A stretch of 64,000 nucleotides of DNA from Streptomyces sp. Tu 3180 (GTDB lineage: Bacteria; Actinomycetota; Actinomycetes; Streptomycetales; Streptomycetaceae): the NCBI RefSeq assembly GCF_009852415.1, contig NZ_WOXS01000002.1, positions 2,068,501 to 2,132,500 on the forward strand, written 5' to 3'. The position numbers and the translations under genes were made by a program. Positions 36,896 through 45,547 of this stretch are shown in pieces. A model generated the notes under the pieces. The model searched no databases, was not told the origin of the DNA, and saw only the letters and a list, made by a program, of their open reading frames with translations. Position 1 is the stretch's first letter. Each line of letters begins with the position of its first letter.

Positions 36896-37335
36896 GCCGG
36901 GCGTCCCTGCCGGAGCGCCGGGCGCCCTTCCGTCCGGCCGAGGGGGACACGCGGCGCGGCGGGCACACCGGTCTCCCGCGGAAGCGCATCGGGGAAGTGA
37001 CCGGAGCGTGAATTCCGCGGCATTACCGGAATCACCCGCGCGTCACCTTCCACGGAATTCTTTCACTTATTCTTCGAATACCCTTCCGGGTGGCTTCCCT
37101 CCTTCTTCTGCCCGCTTCTCCCGGGCCTAAACGTCTTGATTCCAGGGGCGGGAAACCGCGCGTTCCGGACACCGACCGCGAGCGTTATACAGGTGTGATC
37201 GGTTCCACATCGTGTCCACTTTGCGGCCTAAGTCCCCTACAAATCGGTGCATACCGTCGAGCCTTCGCGCAGACCCGCACGCCTGCGCGATAACACAGAA
37301 CAAGCCCGCATGTAACCCCGCCAGGCGATGCAATT

Positions 37336-37359
37336 TTGAATTTACCTGGGTAAGTTCAA
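37336..37359. promoter_or_regulatory. 24-bp palindrome overlapping the ectA start region
   Basis: TTGAATTTACCTGGGTAAGT followed by TCAA pairs in 10 of 12 positions between its halves. It ends five bases before the ectA ATG and includes GGGTAA, which resembles the -10 of SigB-type stress promoters. The form suggests a repressor operator. Ectoine operons elsewhere are controlled by EctR (MarR family), and in S. coelicolor by GlnR; which protein binds here is unknown. Confidence 0.5.
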
Positions 37360-37364
37360 TTCGC

Positions 37365-37871
37365 ATGACTGCCGCACAAGCAGACCTGCAAATCGACCGC
37401 CCCACCGTGGCGGACGGAGCCGTGCTGTGGCGGATAGCCAAGGACTCGAAGGTCCTCGACCTGAACTCGTCGTACAGCTATCTGCTGTGGTGCCGTGACT
37501 TCGCCGCCACCTCGGCCGTCGCCCGCGACGAGCACGGTGGGCCGATCGGCTTCGTCACCGGATACCTGCGGCCGGACAGCCCGCGCACCCTGCTGGTCTG
37601 GCAGGTCGCGGTGGACGAGGCGCACCGCGGGCGCGGTCTCGCCGCCGCCCTGCTCGACGGCCTGGCCGCGCGGACCGCCGCGGAGCACGGGGTGGACACC
37701 GTGGAGACCACCATCACCCCGGGCAACACCGCCTCCGAGCGCCTGTTCACCGCGTTCGCCGGGCGCCACGGCGCCCTGCTGGAGCGCGAGGTGCTGTTCG
37801 GGACCGGCCAGTTCCCCGACGGGCCGCACGACCCCGAGGTGCTGTACCGCATCGGTCCCCTCGCGCGCTGA
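37365..37871 (+). CDS. ectA: L-2,4-diaminobutyric acid acetyltransferase EctA
   Basis: A 168-residue GNAT-family enzyme that acetylates L-2,4-diaminobutyrate at the gamma amino group, the second step of ectoine synthesis. Family signs are LWRIAKDSKVLDLNSSYSYL, the acetyl-CoA loop VDEAHRGRGLAAALLDGL and VETTITPGNTASERLFTAFA. The ATG at 37365 matches the family start; a longer in-frame ATG at 37212 adds unrelated residues. There is no Shine-Dalgarno site, so the mRNA may be leaderless. It heads the ectABCD operon. Confidence 0.93.
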   Translation: MTAAQADLQIDRPTVADGAVLWRIAKDSKVLDLNSSYSYLLWCRDFAATSAVARDEHGGPIGFVTGYLRPDSPRTLLVWQVAVDEAHRGRGLAAALLDGLAARTAAEHGVDTVETTITPGNTASERLFTAFAGRHGALLEREVLFGTGQFPDGPHDPEVLYRIGPLAR

Positions 37872-37938
37872 CCGCACGGCCCCCGTCCCGATCCTCCGAC
37901 TCCTTCCGATTCCCCACGCCACCGAGGAGCGATTCGTC

Positions 37939-39210
37939 GTGACCATCACCCAGCCCGACCTGAGCGTCTTCGAGACCCTCGAGTCCGAGGTGCGCAGCTA
38001 CTGCCGCGGCTGGCCCACCGTCTTCGACCGTGCGCACGGCAGCCGCATGTACGACGAGGACGGCCACGAGTACCTCGACTTCTTCGCCGGAGCCGGTTCA
38101 CTCAACTACGGGCACAACAACCCGGTCCTGAAACGGGCGCTGCTCGACTACCTGGAGCGTGACGGCGTCACGCACGGGCTCGACATGTCGACGACGGCCA
38201 AGCGCGCGTTCCTGGAGTCCTTCCAGAACTGGATCCTGCGCCCGCGCGACCTGCCGTACAAGGTGATGTTCCCGGGGCCGACGGGCACCAACGCCGTGGA
38301 GTCCGCGCTGAAGCTGGCGCGGAAGGTGAAGGGGCGCGAGGCGATCGTGTCCTTCACCAACGCCTTCCACGGCATGTCGCTGGGTTCGCTCGCCGTGACC
38401 GGCAACGCCTTCAAGCGGGCCGGGGCCGGCATCCCGCTGGTGCACGGCACGCCCATGCCGTTCGACAACTACTTCGACGGCACGGTCCCCGACTTCCTGT
38501 GGTTCGAGCGGCTCCTGGAGGACCAGGGCTCCGGCCTCAACAAGCCCGCCGCCGTGATCGTCGAGACCGTGCAGGGCGAGGGCGGCATCAACGTCGCCCG
38601 GTCCGAGTGGCTGCGGGCCCTGGCCGAGCTGTGCGAACGCCAGGACATGCTGCTGATCGTCGACGACATCCAGATGGGCTGCGGCCGCACCGGCGCCTTC
38701 TTCTCCTTCGAGGAGGCCGGCATCACGCCCGACATCGTCACCGTGTCCAAGTCGATCAGCGGCTACGGACTGCCCATGTCCCTGTGCCTGTTCAAGCCCG
38801 AGCTGGACGTCTGGGAGCCGGGCGAGCACAACGGCACCTTCCGCGGCAACAACCCCGCCTTCGTCACGGCCACCGCGGCCCTGGAGGCGTACTGGACCGA
38901 CGGCTCCGCGATGGAGAAGCAGACCCGTTCGCGCGGCGAGCAGGTCGAGCGGGCGCTGGCCGCCGTCGCCGGGGAGAACCCCGCCGACGTGAAGGAGTAC
39001 CGGGGCCGCGGGCTGGTGTGGGGCATGGAGTTCCACGACAAGCGGCGTGCGGAGCGGGTCGCCCGGCGCTCCTTCGACCTCGGGCTGCTGGTCGAGACGT
39101 CCGGGCCCGAGAGCGAGGTCGTCAAGCTGCTCCCGGCCCTGACCATCACCCCGGACGAGCTGGACGAGGGGCTGACCACGCTCGCCCGCGCCGTCCGCGA
39201 GACCGCCTGA
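37939..39210 (+). CDS. ectB: Diaminobutyrate-2-oxoglutarate transaminase EctB
   Basis: A 423-residue class III aminotransferase that makes L-2,4-diaminobutyrate from L-aspartate-beta-semialdehyde with glutamate as amino donor. The N-terminus [19 protein letters not shown] is typical of EctB. The cofactor region shows [20 protein letters not shown], and the PLP lysine lies in [26 protein letters not shown] precedes the GTG at 37939 by nine bases. It follows ectA by 67 bp. Confidence 0.94.
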   Translation: MTITQPDLSVFETLESEVRSYCRGWPTVFDRAHGSRMYDEDGHEYLDFFAGAGSLNYGHNNPVLKRALLDYLERDGVTHGLDMSTTAKRAFLESFQNWILRPRDLPYKVMFPGPTGTNAVESALKLARKVKGREAIVSFTNAFHGMSLGSLAVTGNAFKRAGAGIPLVHGTPMPFDNYFDGTVPDFLWFERLLEDQGSGLNKPAAVIVETVQGEGGINVARSEWLRALAELCERQDMLLIVDDIQMGCGRTGAFFSFEEAGITPDIVTVSKSISGYGLPMSLCLFKPELDVWEPGEHNGTFRGNNPAFVTATAALEAYWTDGSAMEKQTRSRGEQVERALAAVAGENPADVKEYRGRGLVWGMEFHDKRRAERVARRSFDLGLLVETSGPESEVVKLLPALTITPDELDEGLTTLARAVRETA

Positions 39211-39289
39211 CCCCCCGGACCACCCGAACCACCGGGCCGACGGCCCGGGCATCCGGCACACACCACCACCTAGGAGGCATCGCAGCACC

Positions 39290-39688
39290 GTGATTGTCCG
39301 TTCCTTCAAGGAGATCGAAGGCACCGACCGGCACGTGAGGTCCGCGTCCGGCACCTGGGAGAGCAAGCGCATCGTCCTCGCCAAGGAGAAGGTCGGCTTC
39401 TCCCTGCACGAGACGATCCTGTACGCGGGCACGGAGACGTCGATGTGGTACGCGAACCACATCGAGGCCGTCGTCTGCGTGGAGGGCGAGGCCGAGCTCA
39501 CCGACCACGAGAGCGGGCTGACCCACACGATCACGCCCGGCACCATGTACCTCCTGGACGGTCACGAGCGGCACACGCTGCGCGTCAAGGAGGACTTCCG
39601 CTGCATCTGCGTCTTCAACCCGCCCGTCACCGGACGGGAGGACCACGACGAGAACGGCGTCTACCCGCTGCTCACCGAGGAGGTGTGA
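39290..39688 (+). CDS. ectC: L-ectoine synthase EctC
   Basis: A 132-residue cupin enzyme that cyclises N-gamma-acetyl-diaminobutyrate to ectoine. The N-terminus [14 protein letters not shown] and the blocks [20 protein letters not shown] and [18 protein letters not shown] match EctC, including the Glu, Tyr and His residues usually assigned to iron and substrate binding. The start is a GTG at 39290 with AGGAGG 12 bases upstream. It lies 79 bp after ectB and seven before ectD. Confidence 0.95.
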   Translation: MIVRSFKEIEGTDRHVRSASGTWESKRIVLAKEKVGFSLHETILYAGTETSMWYANHIEAVVCVEGEAELTDHESGLTHTITPGTMYLLDGHERHTLRVKEDFRCICVFNPPVTGREDHDENGVYPLLTEEV

Positions 39689-39694
39689 GGTTCC

Positions 39695-40606
39695 GTGACC
39701 ACCGCGACCACCACCACCGGCACCCGGGTCCCCGACCTCTACCCGACGCGCGGCACCGCCGAGGTGCTCACCCCGCGCCAGGACCCGGTCGTCTGGGGCG
39801 CCCCCGACGCGGCCGGCCCGATCACCCCGGCCGACCTCGGGGCGTTCGAGCGCGACGGCTTCCTCGCCATCGACCAGCTGATCACCGAGGACGAGGTCGC
39901 CGTCTACCGGGACGAGCTGAACCGGCTGGTCACCGACCCGGCGGTCCGGGCCGACGAGCGGTCGATCGTCGAGCCGAAGTCCAAGGAGATCCGCTCGGTC
40001 TTCGAGGTGCACAGGATCAGCGAGGTGTTCGCGCGCCTGGTGCGCGACGAGCGCGTCGTCGGCCGCGCCCGGCAGATCCTCGGCTCGGACGTGTACGTCC
40101 ACCAGTCGCGGATCAACGTCAAGCCGGGCTTCGGGGCCAGCGGCTTCTACTGGCACTCGGACTTCGAGACCTGGCACGCCGAGGACGGTCTGCCGCGGAT
40201 GCGGACGGTGTCCGTGTCGATCGCGCTGACCGAGAACTTCGACACCAACGGCGGGCTCATGATCATGCCGGGGTCGCACAGGACGTTCCTGGGGTGTGCG
40301 GGCTCCACGCCGAAGGACAACTACAAGAAGTCCCTGCAGATGCAGGACGCGGGCACCCCGTCCGACGAGGCGCTGACCTCGCTGGCGTCCGAGCACGGCA
40401 TCAAGCTGTTCACGGGCAGGGCCGGCTCGGCGACCTGGTTCGACTGCAACTGCATGCACGGCTCCGGGGACAACATCACGCCGTTCCCGCGCAGCAACGT
40501 GTTCATCGTGTTCAACAGCGTGGAGAACACGGCGGTGGAGCCGTTCGCGGCACCGGTGCGGCGGCCCGAGTTCATCGGGGCCAGGGACTTCACGCCGGTG
40601 CGGTAG
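39695..40606 (+). CDS. ectD: Ectoine hydroxylase EctD
   Basis: A 303-residue Fe(II)/2-oxoglutarate dioxygenase that converts ectoine to 5-hydroxyectoine. The iron site is HSD in FYWHSDFETWHAEDGLPRM and the distal His is in CNCMHGSGDNITPFPRSN. The first block RDGFLAIDQ/ERDGFLAIDQLITEDE is typical of the family. The N-terminus is Thr-rich. It is the fourth gene of the operon, six bases after ectC, so the strain should make both ectoine and hydroxyectoine. A strong hairpin ends the unit. Confidence 0.95.
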   Translation: MTTATTTTGTRVPDLYPTRGTAEVLTPRQDPVVWGAPDAAGPITPADLGAFERDGFLAIDQLITEDEVAVYRDELNRLVTDPAVRADERSIVEPKSKEIRSVFEVHRISEVFARLVRDERVVGRARQILGSDVYVHQSRINVKPGFGASGFYWHSDFETWHAEDGLPRMRTVSVSIALTENFDTNGGLMIMPGSHRTFLGCAGSTPKDNYKKSLQMQDAGTPSDEALTSLASEHGIKLFTGRAGSATWFDCNCMHGSGDNITPFPRSNVFIVFNSVENTAVEPFAAPVRRPEFIGARDFTPVR

Positions 40607-40631
40607 GCCGGGCAACGGCGTGACACGGACC

Positions 40632-40675
40632 GCGGGCCGGGCCTCCCCGTGTGGGACAGGGAGGCACCGGCCCGC
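40632..40675. terminator. Strong terminator of ectABCD
   Basis: GCGGGCCGG (40632-40640) pairs with CCGGCCCGC (40667-40675) and CCTCCC (40642-40647) with GGGAGG (40659-40664), giving about 16 bp with one bulged base. It lies between convergent genes and may work both ways. Confidence 0.75.
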
Positions 40676-40699
40676 CGCCGTGCCCGCGCGGCGGCGGTG

Positions 40700-41752
40700 T
40701 CACCCGGACAGCGCGTCCAGCAGCCGGTCCACGTCGGCGGCCGTGTTGTACAGGTGGAAGGACGCCCGCAGATGGCCCGCCCGGTCGGACACGGCGACAC
40801 CCGCCCTCGCCAGCTCCGGCTGCAGGCGCCCGAGTCCGGGCACGGACACGATCGCCGAGCCGGGCGCGGGCACCGGCTCGTGGCCCAGCGCGGCGAGCCC
40901 CGCGCGGAAGCGGCCGGCGAGGGCGAGGTCGTGGTCCCGGACGGCGTCCACCCCGATCTCCTCCAGGAGTTCGAGGGAGGCGCGCAGCCCCGCGTAGCTG
41001 AACAGGGCGGGGCTGGAGTCGAACCGCCGCGCGGAGCGGGCGAGTTCGGTGACGGGGCCGTAGCAGCTGTTCCAGGGCTCCTCCCCCGCGGTCCAGCCCG
41101 CCTGCACCGGCGTCAGGTCGCCGAAGTCCCCGGGCACCACGAGGAAGGCCGCCCCGTGCGGGCCGAGCAGCCACTTGTAGGAGACGCAGACGGAGTAGTC
41201 GAACGCGTCGGCCTCCACCGGCAGCCAGCCGGCGCCCTGGGAGAAGTCCACGTAGGTGCGCGCCCCGTGCACCCGGGCCGCCTCGCGCAGCGCGGGCAGG
41301 TCGGCGATCCGGCCGTCGGCGGACTGCGCGGCGCTGACCGCGACCAGCGCGGTGCCCTGCCGGACGGAGTCGGCGAGCCGTTCCAGCGGCACGGCCCGCA
41401 CCTTGAGGTCGCCGCGGGTGTGGAACGGGTTGAGGACGGAGGTGAAGTCGCCCTCCACGGTGAGGACCTCGGCGCCCGGCGGCAGCGACGCCGCGATCAG
41501 CGCGGTGTGCAGGGCGACCGTGGCCCCGGCCGCGACCCGCTCGACGGGGACGCCGGCCAGCCGGGCGTAGGCGGCACGGCAGGCCTCGACGTCGGCGTAG
41601 ACCTGGTCGAGCGAGCCGCCCTCGGCCCGGATCCGCGCGGCCTCGGCGAGCGCGGTCACGGTACGGGCGGGCAGGAGGGCGTTGCTCGCGGTGTTCAGGT
41701 AGGTGTTCTTCGGGGCGAACTCGGCACGGACGAGGTTCTCGAAGGTCTCCAT
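40700..41752 (-). CDS. Aminotransferase class V / kynureninase-like PLP enzyme
   Basis: A 350-residue class V PLP enzyme. The cofactor region includes YVDFSQGAGWLPVEADAFDY, and the PLP lysine is in SVCVSYKWLLGPHGAAFLVV. The N-terminal part YLNTASNALLPARTVTALAE is the usual glycine-free opening. I chose METFENLVRAEF at 41752; an ATG at 41788 would add 12 residues, and neither has a good ribosome site. It converges on ectD. A cysteine desulfurase or isopenicillin epimerase-like role cannot be told from sequence. Confidence 0.82.
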   Translation of the reverse strand: METFENLVRAEFAPKNTYLNTASNALLPARTVTALAEAARIRAEGGSLDQVYADVEACRAAYARLAGVPVERVAAGATVALHTALIAASLPPGAEVLTVEGDFTSVLNPFHTRGDLKVRAVPLERLADSVRQGTALVAVSAAQSADGRIADLPALREAARVHGARTYVDFSQGAGWLPVEADAFDYSVCVSYKWLLGPHGAAFLVVPGDFGDLTPVQAGWTAGEEPWNSCYGPVTELARSARRFDSSPALFSYAGLRASLELLEEIGVDAVRDHDLALAGRFRAGLAALGHEPVPAPGSAIVSVPGLGRLQPELARAGVAVSDRAGHLRASFHLYNTAADVDRLLDALSG

Positions 41753-41848
41753 GGGACCACTCTGCGGCCCCGGGACCTCCCCGTCCATCGCCGGATTCTG
41801 CGCGACATCGCCAAGGAACGCTTATGGATGCGGCCCGGCCCGGGTGTC

Positions 41849-42586
41849 TCAGTGCTGCGGCACCGCGCATCCGTCCGGGCCGCAGGCCTCCGCGCCGTCC
41901 TGGCCGTCCGTCGCGGCGGAGCCGCCGTCGATCAGCCGCAGCGGCGCTCGCTCGCCCCAGGCCTGGCTCAGTGCCCGGGCGAAGACCTCGGCGGGCTGGG
42001 CGCCGGAGACGCCGTACGTGCGGTCCAGCACGAAGAACGGCACTCCGGTCGCGCCGAGCTGCGCGGCCTCGCGCTCGTCGGCGCGGACCTCGGCGGCGTA
42101 CGCCTCCGGGTCGGCGAGGACCCGGCGGGCGGCGTCCTCGTCCAGACCGGCGGCGCCGGCCAGCTCGACGAGCCGTTCGTCGTCGTTGTAGACGGACCGC
42201 TCCTCGGCGAAGTTGGCCCGGTACAGCAGGTCCAGCAGCTCCACCTGGCGGCCCTGCTCGCGGGCGAAGTGCAGCAGGCGGTGCATGTCGAAGGTGCTGC
42301 CGTGGTCCCGGCCCCGGGTGCGGTAGGGCAGGCCCTCGGCGGCGGCCTGGGCGCCCAGGTTGTCCTCGCCGGCCTCGGCCTGCGCCTCGCTCATGCCGTA
42401 CTTCCGGGTGAGCATGCTGACCACGGACTGGATGTCGTCCTTGGCGCGGCCCGGGTCCAGCTCGAAGGAGCGGTGCACCACCTCGACCCCGTCGCGGTGC
42501 GGGAAGGCGGCGAGCGCCTTCTCGAAGCGGGCCTTTCCGACGTAGCACCAGGGGCAGGCGATGTCGGACCAGATTTCCACGCGCAT
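41849..42586 (-). CDS. DsbA-family oxidoreductase (FrnE-like)
   Basis: A 245-residue cytosolic thioredoxin-fold protein of the DsbA/FrnE family. The redox motif is CPWC in IWSDIACPWCYVGKARFEKA near residue 11. The cis-Pro segment is in ATGVPFFVLDRTYGVSGAQP. No signal peptide is seen. The family includes FrnE, the frenolicin-cluster protein, and stress-related disulfide isomerases. The C-terminus has a second Cys pair (EACGPDGCAVPQH), which may be an extra redox or metal site. Confidence 0.9.
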   Translation of the reverse strand: MRVEIWSDIACPWCYVGKARFEKALAAFPHRDGVEVVHRSFELDPGRAKDDIQSVVSMLTRKYGMSEAQAEAGEDNLGAQAAAEGLPYRTRGRDHGSTFDMHRLLHFAREQGRQVELLDLLYRANFAEERSVYNDDERLVELAGAAGLDEDAARRVLADPEAYAAEVRADEREAAQLGATGVPFFVLDRTYGVSGAQPAEVFARALSQAWGERAPLRLIDGGSAATDGQDGAEACGPDGCAVPQH

Positions 42587-42647
42587 CGTGTCGGCACTCT
42601 CCAGGTCGTGCGGGGACGGAGGCTCCCTCCGCCGACTGCGTGAACGT

Positions 42648-43133
42648 TCAAGCAGTCGGCTTCATTCCCCTGGCGCGGTGAACCGCAGGCGCAGGTGGCG
42701 GCCGTCCCCGGCGGGCGTAGAACGCCTGCGCGCGGTGGTTGCCGACGCGCACCTCCAGGGACGCCTCCCGTCTGCCGTCCGCCCGCCACCGCTCCACGCA
42801 GGCGGTGTGCAGGGCGGTGCCGACGCCCGAGCGCCAGTGGCCGGGGTCGACGTGGAACTGGAACAGCGTGACGGTGTCGGCGGGGTCGCCCCCGGGGGTG
42901 CGGAAGGAGGCGACGCCGACCAGACGGGCGTCCCGCACCGCGCACAGCACGTGGCCGCCGGGCCGCTCGACGGCCTCCCGCCAGCGCGCCCGCCAGTCCG
43001 TGCCGTCGTCCGGGAGGCCGTCCGGGCAGTACGTGGACCGGGCGCGCCGGTGCAGCGCGGCGACGTCCGGGGCCTCGACCGCCAGGGCGGTCCTGATCAG
43101 CAGGGAGTCGACGGTCCGGTGCGCTCTGACCAC
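42648..43133 (-). CDS. GNAT family N-acetyltransferase with probable shifted C-terminus
   Basis: A 161-residue GNAT-type acetyltransferase. The acetyl-CoA loop is FQFHVDPGHWRSGVGTALHT, followed by SLEVRVGNHRAQAFYARRG, the usual end of the fold. After YARRG the frame reads a Pro/Arg string (RPPPAPAVHRARG), while the adjacent frame reads DGRHLRLRFTAPGE and then stops, exactly the hydrophobic strand expected here. A small deletion with frameshift near 42700-42710 is likely. The start is a GTG at 43133, possibly not the true one. Confidence 0.7.
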   Translation of the reverse strand: MVRAHRTVDSLLIRTALAVEAPDVAALHRRARSTYCPDGLPDDGTDWRARWREAVERPGGHVLCAVRDARLVGVASFRTPGGDPADTVTLFQFHVDPGHWRSGVGTALHTACVERWRADGRREASLEVRVGNHRAQAFYARRGRPPPAPAVHRARGMKPTA

Positions 43134-43176
43134 GCAGCGGAGGACGCCGGCGGCCGGCCGGCGGTTCCCGGGGCGC

Positions 43177-43785
43177 TCAGCTTCCGTCCCTGAGGTCGCG
43201 CGGCGGGTACGGCCGGAACTCGATGCGGTCGTACGTCACCGCGCAGCCCTCGCCCGTCGGCGACTGGGCCATGAAGCCGACCAGGGCGGCCGCCGGCTCC
43301 TCCTCGCCGCCGAGGGTGAAGAGGCGCACGAAGGTCCAGCGCGCACCGTCGCGGGAGGCGTGGAAGGCGAAGGCGCGGCCGGTGCGGCTCACCCGGAGCC
43401 AGACGGAAGCGCCCTCGACGGTGAAGGAGTTGGCGTCGTCGGAGTGGCCCCGGGTGACCACCGTGCAGATCGTGGGCACGTCCGGGGAGTACTCCAGGCA
43501 GAGCTTGGCCCAGGCCCGGTCGCCGACGTGGACGTAGAGCACCCCGGCGTCGAAGGCGGCGGCGAAGCCGACCGTGACGCGGGCGATCAGCTGGAAGTCG
43601 CCCTCGGGCGCGCCCAGGAGCCGGGGGGCGTCGGCGGCGGGGTCCAGTGCCTCGCCGGTGGGCGGCACGAAGCGGTCCTGGCGGGCGCCCGCCCGGCCGG
43701 TCAGCACGCCGTCCCCGTACGACCAGTGGCCGTCGGGGCCGTGTGCGCGCAGGGCGAAGGGGAGTTCGGGGAGTTCCACGTCCAT
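43177..43785 (-). CDS. DUF1349 domain-containing protein
   Basis: A 202-residue protein of the DUF1349 family, a concanavalin-like beta-sandwich related to yeast YOL057-type/regulation of enolase proteins. Recognisable blocks are GDFQLIARVTVGFAAAFDAG, VLYVHVGDRAWAKLCLEYSP, and GFMAQSPTGEGCAVTYDRIE near the end. No signal peptide. Function unknown. It lies downstream of the aldehyde dehydrogenase's terminator hairpin in the opposite sense of use, with its own start at 43785. Confidence 0.85.
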   Translation of the reverse strand: MDVELPELPFALRAHGPDGHWSYGDGVLTGRAGARQDRFVPPTGEALDPAADAPRLLGAPEGDFQLIARVTVGFAAAFDAGVLYVHVGDRAWAKLCLEYSPDVPTICTVVTRGHSDDANSFTVEGASVWLRVSRTGRAFAFHASRDGARWTFVRLFTLGGEEEPAAALVGFMAQSPTGEGCAVTYDRIEFRPYPPRDLRDGS

Positions 43786-43826
43786 CCGGTGAGTGTTCCA
43801 GATCAGGCGGGGCGGCCCGGAAGGGG

Positions 43827-43865
43827 CCGGGGCCCGTCCGGCGGATCGTGCCGGACGGGCCCCGG
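43827..43865. terminator. Strong terminator after the aldehyde dehydrogenase gene
   Basis: A perfect 16-bp stem, 43827-43842 with 43850-43865, and a 7-base loop (GGATCGT). It begins 11 bases past the aldehyde dehydrogenase stop and lies upstream of the DUF1349 gene, so the two are probably separate transcripts. Confidence 0.8.
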
Positions 43866-43876
43866 GCGCCGTCCGG

Positions 43877-45406
43877 TCAGCGCTCCAGGCGGCCGTCGAA
43901 GCGGCGCGGCAGCCCGAGCGGGTTGTCGTCCCGCAGCTCCTGGGGCAGCAGCGCCTGGGGCGTGTTCTGGTAGACGACCGGCCGCAGCCACCGCTCGATG
44001 GCCGTGCCCCCCACGGACGTGGACGTGGAGGTCGTCGCCGGGTAGGGCCCGCCGTGGTGCTGGGCGGGGGCCACCGCGACGCCCGTCGGCCAGCCGTTGA
44101 CGAGCACGCGGCCGGCCAGGGGCGTCAGCTCCCGCACGAGCTCCGCGCCGCGGCCCTCGCCCCGCGCCTCCTCCGTGGAGAGCTGGACGGTCGCGGTGAG
44201 GTTGCCCGGCAGCCGCGACAGCACGGCCCGCACCTCGGCCTCGTCCGCGTAGCGGGCCACCACGGTCACCGGGCCGAAGCACTCCTCGAGGAGCAGGTCG
44301 TGCTCGCCCTCCTCGGCCAGCCGGCTCGCCGGGACGGTGAAGAAGCCCGCGCTGACCGTGTGCTCGCCGCCCGCGCCCGGCGTCACCGGGGACTCCACGT
44401 CGGCCAGCCCGGCGCGCTCGGTGACCCCGGCGACGAAGTTGTCGCGCATGCGGTGGTCGAGCAGGACGCCCGCGTCGGTGTCGCTGACCGCGTCCGTCAG
44501 CGACTTCACCAGCCGGTCCCCGGCCGCGCCGGCCGGGGCCAGGACCAGGCCCGGCTTGACGCAGAACTGGCCGACGCCCAGGGTCATCGAGCCCGCCAGG
44601 CCCGCACCGATCTCCTCGGCGCGCTCGGCGGCCGCGGCCTCGGTGACGAGGACCGGGTTCAGGGAGCCCAGCTCGCCGTGGAAGGGGATCGGGACCGGGC
44701 GGGCGGCCGCCGCGTCGAAGAGGGCGCGGCCCCCGCGCACGGAGCCGGTGAAGCCGGCCGCCGAGACCAGCGGGTGCTTGACGAGTTCGACGCCGGCCTC
44801 GAAGCCGTGCACCAGGCCGAGCACGCCCTCGGGGATGCCGTGCCGGGCGGCGGCCCGGCGCAGCACCTTGGCGACCAGCTCGGACAGGCCCGGGTGGTCG
44901 GGGTGGGCCTTGACGACGACCGGGCAGCCGGCCGCGAGCGCGCTCGCGGTGTCGCCGCCGGGGACGGAGAAGGCGAAGGGGAAGTTGGAGGCGGAGTAGA
45001 CGGCGACGACGCCCAGCGGCACCTTGTAGCGGCGCAGGTCCGGGACGGGCGGGGTGGCGGTGTCGTCGGGGTGGTCGATGACGACGTCGAGGAAGGCGCC
45101 CTCGTCGACGATGCCGGCGAAGGCCCGCAGCTGGTAGCAGGTGCGGGCGAGTTCGCCGGTCAGCCGGACCGGGCCGAGGGCGGTCTCCGCGTCGGCGGTC
45201 TCGACGAGCACGCCCTTGGCCGCCTCCAGCTCCTCGGCGGCCGTGCGCAGGAAGGCGGCGCGGACGGTGCGGTCGGTCAGCGCGTCCCGCGCGTCGTGCG
45301 CGGCCCGGACGGCGGCGTCCACCTCCTGGGCCGTGGCCTCCACCGCAACCTGTTCACGCTGCTTCCCGGTTCGGGGGTCGACACTCCAGACTGGTGCTGC
45401 TGCCAC
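43877..45406 (-). CDS. Aldehyde dehydrogenase (NADP+), 2-oxoglutarate semialdehyde type
   Basis: A 509-residue aldehyde dehydrogenase. It resembles the branch acting on 2,5-dioxopentanoate (alpha-ketoglutaric semialdehyde), the last step of oxidative sugar-acid and pentose catabolism. The nucleophile Cys lies in LGVGQFCVKPGLVL, the general-base Glu in IPFHGELGSLNPVLV, and the cofactor region in YSASNFPFAFSVPGGDTASA. I chose the GTG at 45406 because GGAAGG lies seven bases upstream. A GTG at 45421 adds five residues. It is divergent from an IclR regulator, the usual pairing for a catabolic gene. Confidence 0.88.
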   Translation of the reverse strand: MAAAPVWSVDPRTGKQREQVAVEATAQEVDAAVRAAHDARDALTDRTVRAAFLRTAAEELEAAKGVLVETADAETALGPVRLTGELARTCYQLRAFAGIVDEGAFLDVVIDHPDDTATPPVPDLRRYKVPLGVVAVYSASNFPFAFSVPGGDTASALAAGCPVVVKAHPDHPGLSELVAKVLRRAAARHGIPEGVLGLVHGFEAGVELVKHPLVSAAGFTGSVRGGRALFDAAAARPVPIPFHGELGSLNPVLVTEAAAAERAEEIGAGLAGSMTLGVGQFCVKPGLVLAPAGAAGDRLVKSLTDAVSDTDAGVLLDHRMRDNFVAGVTERAGLADVESPVTPGAGGEHTVSAGFFTVPASRLAEEGEHDLLLEECFGPVTVVARYADEAEVRAVLSRLPGNLTATVQLSTEEARGEGRGAELVRELTPLAGRVLVNGWPTGVAVAPAQHHGGPYPATTSTSTSVGGTAIERWLRPVVYQNTPQALLPQELRDDNPLGLPRRFDGRLER

Positions 45407-45469
45407 TGCGGGTCCTTCCACTTGATTGCCGCATGCGATGCCGCAGGATGTACGTCATCCACCAGGGGC

Positions 45470-45485
45470 GTTCGATATACTGAAC
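45470..45485. promoter_or_regulatory. Inverted repeat in the IclR/aldehyde dehydrogenase intergenic region
   Basis: GTTCGATATACTGAAC has outer arms GTTC/GAAC and a TATA centre, 12 of 16 positions symmetric. It includes TATACT, a good -10 candidate. It lies between divergent genes for an IclR protein and its likely target. IclR proteins often bind such palindromes. Confidence 0.45.
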
Positions 45486-45547
45486 ACTGTCTCTGATGGT
45501 GAATATGCTGCGGAGACTATTTCCCGGCGAACGAGGGGGTCAAGGGC

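Larger units (their letters stand above)
36844..37364. other. Regulatory region upstream of ectA (no gene seen)
   Basis: A 521-bp region. The left end holds a hairpin that may end the upstream aminotransferase gene. From about 37010 to 37364 the DNA is distinctly AT-richer than the surroundings, with small inverted repeats (ATTCCG/CGGAAT around 37013-37034). No ORF here has coding third-base bias. The right end has a long imperfect palindrome at 37336-37359 and GGGTAA close to the ectA ATG. GTAAC at 37312 is a possible GlnR half site only. Confidence 0.6.

Noticed and set aside
37300..37330. A GlnR box upstream of ectA
   Set aside because: Only one GTAAC half site (37312) is present; the required regularly spaced partner sites are not evident. 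GlnR control is known in S. coelicolor but the site here is not supported.
39290..40606. A novel biosynthetic cluster around the ectoine genes
   Set aside because: The four genes are the standard ectABCD set in normal order; neighbouring PLP enzymes and oxidoreductase are in other transcription units and show no sign of a shared product.
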